From positions 9,015-73,014 of the forward strand of contig JASBZA010000008.1 of the NCBI GenBank assembly GCA_029983685.1: DNA of 64,000 bases, in the 5' to 3' direction. The notes below the pieces were generated by a model. It was given only the letters and a program-made list of their open reading frames with translations. It was not told the DNA's origin and made no database searches. Made by a program: the position numbers and the translations under genes. Positions 1 through 6,147 of the stretch are shown here, piece by piece. The DNA comes from Oscillospiraceae bacterium (GTDB taxonomy: Bacteria; Bacillota; Clostridia; Saccharofermentanales; Fastidiosipilaceae). How positions within the stretch are numbered: the stretch's first letter is position 1; every line of letters starts with the position of its first letter.

Positions 1-176
1 CGCCGGCTGATTGGGAGGGACCCCTTACCTTAGATGAAGACCATGTCTACGTTCTGGGCGATAACAGAGCCTACAGTGCCGACTCCAGAATCTTTGGTCC
101 TGTGCCCAGAGACTCTATCGTGGGACATGTCCTCATCAGGATTTATCCCTTCGCCAGGTTTGGCATACCAAGATAA
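1..176 (+). CDS. lepB: Signal peptidase I, C-terminal part (5' end outside window)
   Basis: Reading from base 3 gives about 57 residues ending at the TAA at 174-176. They contain the stretch VLGDNRAYSADSR followed by FGPVPRDSIVGHV. GDN-x-x-x-S-x-DSR followed by G-x-V is the conserved C-terminal block (box E) of bacterial type I signal peptidases, and the final hydrophobic IRIYPF segment is typical of the family end. The enzyme cleaves signal peptides from exported proteins at the outer face of the membrane; the catalytic Ser and Lys would lie upstream of the window. The downstream lepA starts 26 bases later, repeating the classical lepB-lepA neighbourhood, though in the opposite order to Escherichia coli. 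Seen: the motif. Inferred: that the rest of the gene is intact. Confidence 0.85.
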   Translation, partial: PADWEGPLTLDEDHVYVLGDNRAYSADSRIFGPVPRDSIVGHVLIRIYPFARFGIPR

Positions 177-201
177 TTTCAATCATAAGGAGGCAAAACC
201 T

Positions 202-2013
202 TTGAGCAGTCAGAGGCAGCAACATATTAGAAATTTTTCCATTATTGCCCATGTGGACCACGGTAAGTCCACTTTGGCGGATCGTTTAATTGAACATACC
301 GGCAGTCTGACCAAGCGTGAGATGCAAGATCAGGTGCTGGATAATATGGATATTGAGCGTGAGCGTGGGATTACCATTAAGGCCCAGGCTACTAAGATGC
401 TCTATAAGGCCAAAGATGGAGAAGTTTATGAGCTAAACTTAATTGACACTCCCGGACACGTAGACTTCTCTTATGAGGTGTCTAGATCATTGGCTGCTTG
501 TGAAGGTGCAGTTCTTGTCGTAGACGCATCTCAAGGTGTAGAAGCCCAGACGTTGGCCAATGTTTACATGGCTGTTGATAATGAACTAGAGATTTTGCCG
601 GTTATTAATAAGATCGACCTCCCGGCAGCGCGTCCGGAATTTGTCCGTAATGAGATTGAAGAAGTCATCGGCATCGAGGCTGATATGGCGCCGTTGGTTT
701 CTGCCAAAAATAATATCAATATTGAAGAGGTACTGGATAAGATTGTTGAATACCTTCCTCCCCCGAACGGAGATGAAGACGGCCCCTTAAGAGCTTTGAT
801 TTTTGACGCCAAGTATGATGAGTACCAGGGTGTGGTGGTTCACGTAAGAGTCCGCGACGGTCAGGTGAAAAAAGGTGATCAAATTCGCATGATGCATACC
901 GGTGCCGTCTTTACCGTGACCGAAGTCGGTGACTTTAAGGCCGGCCGCCTGTCCAAGCAGGATACATTGGAAGCCGGGGACGTCGGTTATATCATTGCTT
1001 CTATCAAGGATGTTAAGGATACGGCCATCGGGGACACGGTGACGCTGGTTTCGAATCCGGCTAAAGACGCTTTGCCCGGATATAAAGAGGCACAGCAAAT
1101 GGTTTTTTGCGGCATTTATCCGGTAGACAACCAAGATTATGTGAATCTCAAAGATGCTCTGGAAAAACTCCAGGTGAACGATGCCTCTTTTTCCTTTGAA
1201 CCGGAAAGCTCCGCTGCTCTGGGTTTCGGTTTTCGTTGCGGTTTTTTAGGGCTTCTTCACTATGAAATCATACAGGAGCGTCTGGAGCGTGAGTTTGACT
1301 TAAACATTATCACGACGGCCCCTTCGGTTATTTACAAGGTCTTCACGACAGATGGAGAAGAGATTGAAATTACCAATCCGACCAATCTACCTGATCCGTC
1401 CGAAATTGATCATATGGAAGAACCTATTGTGAATGTAACCATTATGACCCCTACCGACTATGTGGGAAATATCATGGAAATCTGCCAGGAGAGAAGAGGC
1501 AGCTATCTCAATATGACTTACCTGGATAAGACCTTGGTGGAAATCCATTACGAGATGCCTCTAAATGAGGTCATCTATAATTTCTTCGATGTCTTAAAAT
1601 CCAGGACCAGGGGCTATGCCTCCTTAGATTATAAATTTAAATGCTACAGGCCGGCGGAATTGGTCAAACTCGATATTCTCATTCACGGCGAGATAGTCGA
1701 TGCCCTATCCTTTATCGTGCATAAGGATCAAGCCCAAAAGCGTGGCCGACTTATGGCGGAGAAATTAAAGGACGTTATCCCGCGTCACCAATTCGAAATA
1801 CCCATTCAGGCGGCTATCGGAGGCAAAATCATTGCCAGGGAGACTGTTCGAGCCTACCGTAAGGATGTTTTATCCAAGTGTTATGGCGGTGATATTACTC
1901 GTAAGAAGAAGCTTCTGGAGAAACAAAAAGAAGGTAAGAAGAGGATGCGCCAGGTCGGCAGTGTAGAAATCCCTCAGGAAGCCTTTATGAGTGTTTTGAA
2001 ATTAGACGACTAA
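202..2013 (+). CDS. lepA: Elongation factor 4 (LepA), ribosomal back-translocase GTPase
   Basis: A 603-residue translational GTPase acting on the ribosome. The N-terminal G domain shows the P-loop AHVDHGKST, RGITIKAQ (switch I), DTPGHVDF (G3) and NKIDLP (G4). The EF-G-like domains follow, and the LepA-specific C-terminal domain ends in KKLLEKQKEGKKRMRQ. The length matches the family (about 600). The frame is open upstream to an ATG at 34, but that part overlaps the real end of lepB in another frame and resembles nothing. I place the start at the TTG at 202, preceded by AAGGAGG at 187-193. Proposed roles in the family are remodelling of stalled ribosomes and 30S biogenesis. It ends at a strong hairpin terminator. 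Confidence 0.95.
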   Translation: MSSQRQQHIRNFSIIAHVDHGKSTLADRLIEHTGSLTKREMQDQVLDNMDIERERGITIKAQATKMLYKAKDGEVYELNLIDTPGHVDFSYEVSRSLAACEGAVLVVDASQGVEAQTLANVYMAVDNELEILPVINKIDLPAARPEFVRNEIEEVIGIEADMAPLVSAKNNINIEEVLDKIVEYLPPPNGDEDGPLRALIFDAKYDEYQGVVVHVRVRDGQVKKGDQIRMMHTGAVFTVTEVGDFKAGRLSKQDTLEAGDVGYIIASIKDVKDTAIGDTVTLVSNPAKDALPGYKEAQQMVFCGIYPVDNQDYVNLKDALEKLQVNDASFSFEPESSAALGFGFRCGFLGLLHYEIIQERLEREFDLNIITTAPSVIYKVFTTDGEEIEITNPTNLPDPSEIDHMEEPIVNVTIMTPTDYVGNIMEICQERRGSYLNMTYLDKTLVEIHYEMPLNEVIYNFFDVLKSRTRGYASLDYKFKCYRPAELVKLDILIHGEIVDALSFIVHKDQAQKRGRLMAEKLKDVIPRHQFEIPIQAAIGGKIIARETVRAYRKDVLSKCYGGDITRKKKLLEKQKEGKKRMRQVGSVEIPQEAFMSVLKLDD

Positions 2014-2015
2014 AG

Positions 2016-2044
2016 AAAAGACCGCCTTTTAGAGCGGTCTTTTT
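2016..2044. terminator. Bidirectional rho-independent terminator between lepA and tRNA-Leu
   Basis: Perfect stem AAAAGACCGC / GCGGTCTTTT around an 8-base loop, with a T-run on both strands. It serves lepA on the plus strand. On the minus strand it begins directly after the encoded CCA end of the tRNA, so it also ends the tRNA-Leu transcript. Confidence 0.9.
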
Positions 2045-2128
2045 GGTGCGGATAACAGGACTTGAACCTGCACGAGTCGCCTCACTGGAACCTAAATCCA
2101 GCGTGTCTGCCAATTCCACCATATCCGC
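2044..2128 (-). tRNA. tRNA-Leu (anticodon UAG)
   Basis: On the minus strand, GCGGATA at the 5' end pairs with TATCCGC, followed by discriminator A and an encoded CCA. The D arm contains GGTGGAATTGGCAGACAC, typical of leucine tRNAs. The anticodon arm is CTGGA-TTTAGGT-TCCAG, so the anticodon is UAG. A long variable arm (TGAGGCGACTCG) confirms a class II tRNA. The T arm has GGTTCAAGTCC. The tRNA reads CUN leucine codons. Confidence 0.95.
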
Positions 2129-2148
2129 ATATATTTTTTAGCTCCGTT

Positions 2149-2177
2149 ATTATAGGAAAGGCAGAGGCTTTTAGCAA
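2149..2177 (-). promoter_or_regulatory. Sigma-A-type promoter for tRNA-Leu
   Basis: On the minus strand, TTGCTA (-35, complement of 2172-2177) and TATAAT (-10, complement of 2149-2154) are separated by 17 bases. The -10 lies about 20 bases upstream of the tRNA 5' end, a usual distance for a stable RNA gene. Confidence 0.7.
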
Positions 2178-2193
2178 CCGGCAATAAGCATTG

Positions 2194-2202
2194 TGCTATG
2201 AT
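2194..2202 (+). promoter_or_regulatory. Extended -10 promoter element upstream of the condensation-like gene
   Basis: TG-C-TATGAT, an extended -10 box with no clear -35. It lies 36 bases before the start at 2239 and back to back with the tRNA-Leu promoter. Confidence 0.4.
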
Positions 2203-2238
2203 ATCTCCCAGTGTTAGAAGCTCGAAAGGAGTCATCTT

Positions 2239-3546
2239 ATGGGTCAAAGTTTAGGCAAGCATCGTTTATATCTGCACCGTCCGGGCAGTCAATTTATCAC
2301 GCTGTTTTCGTTTAAAGGAGCGGTTGATGCCAATCTCATGAAGGCCAAAATTAAAGAGGCCATGAATGCGCATCCCTTTTTGAAGCAAAAAATCCGGGTG
2401 GATGAGAAACAGGAAGCCTACTATGAACCCATAGATAAGGCTGTGGTAGATGTTGAGATAGACCGCTATGAACCGGCCGATGACGAAGATGAAGAGAGCC
2501 TTCTGGATATTGCCTTGGAAGAGGCCAAAGAAGCGGTTGCCTGGCCCATGGATGTTTTCCGGGGACAATTTATGAAGCATAAGCTCTACACAGATGGCGA
2601 GTCCTTGGTTTGGCTGATTTCATCTCATTATTTAGGAGGAGATGGCCAGTCGATTTTGTATTTGGCTCGCGATGTTTTCCGCCTGATGGATCAACCCGAA
2701 GTCAGGATGGAAAAAGTGCCCCATGAAGAACTGGATACCAGCGACTTACCCGATGAGAAATCACTCTTTTTTTTATCCAAGATGCGGGTGAAAAGTCTCA
2801 ACCGTCAATGGGAGAAAAAAGGCAAGCCCTTCAGTCCGGAAGACCGTAACCGCATGCATAAAAACTACCATGAAGCCTACCCGATTCTTATGAACACGCT
2901 AAAACTCGAAGGGGAGGTCGTAGAAAACCTTTATGAAACTGCGCGTTTGCGTAACATCCATTTGGCCTCTCTGGTTGCCGCTGCCTATTACAAGGCAACC
3001 CAGGATACAGATAAGGTTCACTTTCAGGTGTCTACCAGACCTGAAAACTATGAGGGCATAGGTATCTACCAGGGCGGCATCCAGGTGGACTATCCTAAGG
3101 GAAAGCGTGATTTGTTAGAGCTGGCGGATAAGATTTCAGCCGACATGATCGAGAAACTCAATACGCCCAACATGGTCCACCAGTCCGCATCGATCCTAAT
3201 GGGATTACATCCGGGACTTATCGATTCCGGCTACTACGCCGCATACGATGCTTATGAGAATCCCACGGCCAAAGTTCTACAGGGCATGTACGGCTTGACC
3301 GGCCAGGGGACAGGCTTTCAGATTAATGACATGGGCCGGATTTATGAGGATGAAGAGTTTTCCTTTGCTAAATTAGAAGAGGTCTATCTTTTTGCACCTT
3401 TTATTTCTAATTTTACCCGTCTTATTGGCTTAGTCACGCTGGACGACAAGCTCTTTATTAGCCAGGAGGCCTATATGGACCAAAGTTTTGAAAAGATTGT
3501 ATTGGAAAGGGTGGAGAAATCTTTAAGAGAAATAGCCGGCTTTTAA
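2239..3546 (+). CDS. Condensation-domain / alcohol O-acetyltransferase-like protein
   Basis: 435 residues. The overall look is that of the CoA-dependent acyltransferase superfamily (NRPS condensation domains, wax-ester synthases, PapA5-type acyltransferases): an N-terminal half opening on a hydrophobic strand, the active-site loop SSHYLGGDGQS near residues 128-138, then a C-terminal half with a long helical region and VHFQVSTRPEN. The family signature is HHxxxDG. Here it reads HYLGGDG, so the second, catalytic His of the signature is Tyr131 while Asp135-Gly136 are kept. There are no adenylation or carrier domains nearby, so it is a stand-alone protein. The start has a clear AAAGGAG site. The gene is monocistronic, with its own extended -10 upstream. 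Substrate unknown. The family call is moderately secure; activity is uncertain because of the changed residue. Confidence 0.6.
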   Translation: MGQSLGKHRLYLHRPGSQFITLFSFKGAVDANLMKAKIKEAMNAHPFLKQKIRVDEKQEAYYEPIDKAVVDVEIDRYEPADDEDEESLLDIALEEAKEAVAWPMDVFRGQFMKHKLYTDGESLVWLISSHYLGGDGQSILYLARDVFRLMDQPEVRMEKVPHEELDTSDLPDEKSLFFLSKMRVKSLNRQWEKKGKPFSPEDRNRMHKNYHEAYPILMNTLKLEGEVVENLYETARLRNIHLASLVAAAYYKATQDTDKVHFQVSTRPENYEGIGIYQGGIQVDYPKGKRDLLELADKISADMIEKLNTPNMVHQSASILMGLHPGLIDSGYYAAYDAYENPTAKVLQGMYGLTGQGTGFQINDMGRIYEDEEFSFAKLEEVYLFAPFISNFTRLIGLVTLDDKLFISQEAYMDQSFEKIVLERVEKSLREIAGF

Positions 3547-3632
3547 ATTCACCGCTTCTTCACGAAAACTTTTTCCGCATTAACCGAATTGCTTATCCTT
3601 ATGTTAAAATAGCTTGGTATATGTGTAACAAG

Positions 3633-3671
3633 GGTGACGAGCGCCTATGCCGAAACGTAGCGCTTGTTGCC
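3633..3671 (+). promoter_or_regulatory. Structured RNA element in the leader of the Crp/Fnr gene
   Basis: GGTGACG-AGCGC-(C)-TA pairs with TA-GCGCT-TGTTGCC around the 10-base loop TGCCGAAACG. This gives a 14-pair stem with three G-U wobbles and a single bulged C. It sits in an intergenic region 36 bases before the GTG start at 3708, is followed by CGGACGGG, and has no T-run, so it is not a plain terminator. I do not recognise it as a known riboswitch class. Confidence 0.4.
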
Positions 3672-3707
3672 GGACGGGTTTAACTATAGAAATAGGAGGC
3701 CTCTTAG

Positions 3708-4448
3708 GTGAAAAAAGTTTGTGAAGTCCTCGGTGCAACCGACCTCTTTGACGGAATAGATCACTCTGTATTCGAACCTTACTGTGCTAGGACCGTTCTC
3801 CGCTTGTATTGGAAGGGTGAGATTGTGGTCAATGAGGGGGATCGTTGTGAGGGAATCTATTCCGTGGTCTCCGGGACTTTGGCCATACAGAAGTATTCTA
3901 TAGACGGTGAGTACGTTACCGTTAATTTACTGGAAGCCGGTGACAGCTTTGGTGAGGAGTTCTTCTTCGGTGCCAGGTCGGAATACACCTATTCGATTGA
4001 GGCCGTGTCGAATGCCCAGGTGCTGTATTTGCCCAAAGACATCATGATGACCATGCTGGAAAATGACGAAGAGATTCGCCACAACTTTATGAGAACTTTG
4101 TCGGACAGGGTCTTACACCAGAATGCGCGTATCAACGTCTTGTCCCAGCGTAACTTGCGTTTAAAAATCACCCGATATCTTTTAGATCTCCACTATGATA
4201 ATGAGGAAGACGACGATAGGCGTTACGGCTTTATGCAGAAGAAAACGTCAGAGGCAACGCCTAAGGTAGAATTGCCGGTTTCTAAGGAAGTTTCTGCCAA
4301 ACTCCTGGCCATGCCCCGTCCCTCTTTTTCCAGAGAATTGGTTCGCATGGAAAAAGAAGGCCTCATTAAAGTCAACGGTCGAGTGATTTGGTTGACGAAT
4401 TTAAGAGCATTGGAACTGGACGGTCAGATTGAGGAATTAGAGGACTAG
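3708..4448 (+). CDS. Crp/Fnr-family transcription regulator
   Basis: 246 residues. Residues about 10-130 form a cyclic-nucleotide-binding-type beta barrel: VVNEGDRCEGIYSVVSGTLAI, then EAGDSFGEEFFFG, where Crp would have its phosphate-binding cassette. The Arg-Ser/Thr pair that contacts cAMP in Crp is not obvious, so the ligand is open. A dimerisation helix follows (about 118-150). The C-terminal HTH region (about 190-235) includes KEVSAKLLAMPRPSFSRELVRMEKEGLIKVNGRVIWL, the usual winged helix. No cysteine cluster typical of Fnr is seen at the N-terminus. GTG start with AGGAGG 11 bases upstream. The diadenylate cyclase gene follows 43 bases later, so they may be co-transcribed. The RNA hairpin at 3633-3671 lies in its leader. 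Confidence 0.8.
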   Translation: MKKVCEVLGATDLFDGIDHSVFEPYCARTVLRLYWKGEIVVNEGDRCEGIYSVVSGTLAIQKYSIDGEYVTVNLLEAGDSFGEEFFFGARSEYTYSIEAVSNAQVLYLPKDIMMTMLENDEEIRHNFMRTLSDRVLHQNARINVLSQRNLRLKITRYLLDLHYDNEEDDDRRYGFMQKKTSEATPKVELPVSKEVSAKLLAMPRPSFSRELVRMEKEGLIKVNGRVIWLTNLRALELDGQIEELED

Positions 4449-4491
4449 TCTTTTGGCCTTGTGCCGGACTGGATAGGAAGGAGCGCAGCAA

Positions 4492-5967
4492 GTGTCAGTT
4501 CTACCGAGCAATGTAATTGTGGCAACAGCAAGTTTCTCGGATTTTTTTCAGACCTTGTTGGAAGAATTTCGTAATGGTATCTTCCTTTTCGCCAGCCCTT
4601 GGGATATTTTTATCTCCTGCATGGATGTGGCGGTAACGACCTTTGCTATCTATTATATTTTGAAGCTCCTATCTGAAACCAGAGCTTGGCAACTTCTGAA
4701 AGGCATGCTGTGGCTTATTGTTTTTACGGTTATTGCAGGCTGGCTGGGCTTTAAGACCATTAATTTTGCCCTGGTAAACTCCATCTCTATTTTGGTTGTC
4801 GGTTTGGTTGTTATTTTTCAGCCTGAACTCAGACGTGCTTTAGAGTCGGTGGGCCAAAATTCCATCAATCTTTTTGCGCCCCGTGACGACAACGGTTCGG
4901 CCAATCAAAAGAACCACAATATGATTGAATCCATAGCTGTGGCCTGCGAAATCATGGCGGAAGAAAAGACCGGAGCACTCATTATTATCGAGCGCCAAAC
5001 GGCCCTGGGCGACTTGGTTGAGTCCGGTACGGCCGTGATTTTGGATGCCGAACTGACTTCTACTGCGTTGAGGCAAATTTTTTATACGAATTCTCCTACC
5101 CATGACGGGGCGGTTATTATCAGGGGCGGCCGTATTTATGCGGCCCGTGTTCATGTGCCCTTGAGTGATTCCTATCAGGTGAAAAAAGAGATGGGTACCC
5201 GCCACAGGGCAGCAATCGGTGCATCGGACATAGGCGATACCATTGCCATTGTTGTCTCGGAAGAGAAGGGAACCATTTCTTTGGCCGTCCGAGGAAGACT
5301 CTATACCCTGGACCATGCGGATGCCCTGAGGACCGTCTTGCGCCGCCTTTTAAGCCCCGGTGAATCCCTGGAAGACCATTATTTGCCGCGGCACCTACGT
5401 AAGCTCTTACGTTTAGACAAGACCAAGAGTGTTGAAGAAGAGCGTAAGCGTGAAGAGGAAGTCGCTAATTCCAACGCCGCCGAGACCATCAAGTCTATTG
5501 AAGATGAGGGCGGAATAGGCAAGGCCGGTCTAAGTGATATGGAAGTGACGACCAATCCTAAGAGATCTAAGGCCCTCATTTTAGTTATTGCCTTGGTATC
5601 GTCTTTAGCCCTCTGGCTTTACGTCCGCGTAACGACCAACCCCATCCGCAGCAGAACCTTCGATGTGCCCCTGGTGGCGACCGGCGTTGAGCAATTGGAA
5701 ATAAGAGACCTGTCTTATGTCAATCCGGTAAGCCAGGTGCGAGTTACCATAAGATGCAGAGAAGAGACCCTGACCAAGATTGACAGCCAGCAGGTCCAGG
5801 CGACTGTGGATTTTTCTTCCATCGAACAGCCTGATGTGTATGAGCTGGAAGTCCATGTCAATGTCCAAGACGTTTCCATCTTGTCTTATGAGGTCAGCCT
5901 CAGGAACCCCGATACGGTATCTGTCAGTGTCTACCAAGCCGAGCCCGTAAACCAACAAGCTGATTAA
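4492..5967 (+). CDS. cdaA: Diadenylate cyclase CdaA fused to a YbbR/CdaR-like domain
   Basis: 491 residues. Residues 1-120 hold the N-terminal membrane segments of CdaA (about 45-60, 72-88, 95-110), ending in FQPELRRAL. The DAC catalytic domain follows with THDGAVII (DGA at 205-207) and GTRHRAAIG (235-239), the motifs that condense two ATP into c-di-AMP. After an acidic/basic linker (310-360) comes a fourth membrane segment (361-378) and a roughly 100-residue extracytoplasmic beta domain matching a single YbbR repeat. In Bacillus and Lactococcus, CdaA and its membrane regulator CdaR are separate neighbouring genes, and CdaR usually has several YbbR repeats; here both are in one reading frame. 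The GTG start has a GAAGGAG site. c-di-AMP controls potassium and osmotic balance in Bacillota. No glmM follows. Confidence 0.85.
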   Translation: MSVLPSNVIVATASFSDFFQTLLEEFRNGIFLFASPWDIFISCMDVAVTTFAIYYILKLLSETRAWQLLKGMLWLIVFTVIAGWLGFKTINFALVNSISILVVGLVVIFQPELRRALESVGQNSINLFAPRDDNGSANQKNHNMIESIAVACEIMAEEKTGALIIIERQTALGDLVESGTAVILDAELTSTALRQIFYTNSPTHDGAVIIRGGRIYAARVHVPLSDSYQVKKEMGTRHRAAIGASDIGDTIAIVVSEEKGTISLAVRGRLYTLDHADALRTVLRRLLSPGESLEDHYLPRHLRKLLRLDKTKSVEEERKREEEVANSNAAETIKSIEDEGGIGKAGLSDMEVTTNPKRSKALILVIALVSSLALWLYVRVTTNPIRSRTFDVPLVATGVEQLEIRDLSYVNPVSQVRVTIRCREETLTKIDSQQVQATVDFSSIEQPDVYELEVHVNVQDVSILSYEVSLRNPDTVSVSVYQAEPVNQQAD

Positions 5968-5985
5968 AAATAAGGAGGGAAGACC

Positions 5986-6138
5986 ATGATTAAAAAAGTT
6001 TGGTCCATGCTTCTGGTACTGATTCTTATTCTCTTGGCCGTGTGGATTCTGCTCTTTGTTTCCAACAAAAGCCTAGTCCAAAATCAGGAGTCTGCCGGCG
6101 GCCAAAGTTCCGTCACGCAAACAAGCACAACGCCTTAA
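5986..6138 (+). CDS. Small single-pass membrane protein (50 aa)
   Basis: ATG at 5986 with AAGGAGGG upstream, ending in TAA at 6136-6138. The product starts MIKKVW, has one strongly hydrophobic helix at about 7-26, then a short polar Gln/Ser/Thr tail of about 24 residues. Two or three N-terminal lysines and a polar tail predict one crossing with the tail outside, or an uncleaved signal anchor; no lipobox is present. It lies 18 bases after the cyclase fusion and 9 bases before the ATPase gene, with good ribosome sites on both sides, so it is very probably translated in the same operon. No known family recognised. It could be a CdaR-like accessory or an unrelated stress peptide. Confidence 0.6.
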   Translation: MIKKVWSMLLVLILILLAVWILLFVSNKSLVQNQESAGGQSSVTQTSTTP

Positions 6139-6147
6139 GGAGGTCCT

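Noticed and set aside
34..201. N-terminal extension of lepA
   Set aside because: It overlaps the end of lepB in another frame, has no ribosome site, and the TTG at 202 has a strong one.
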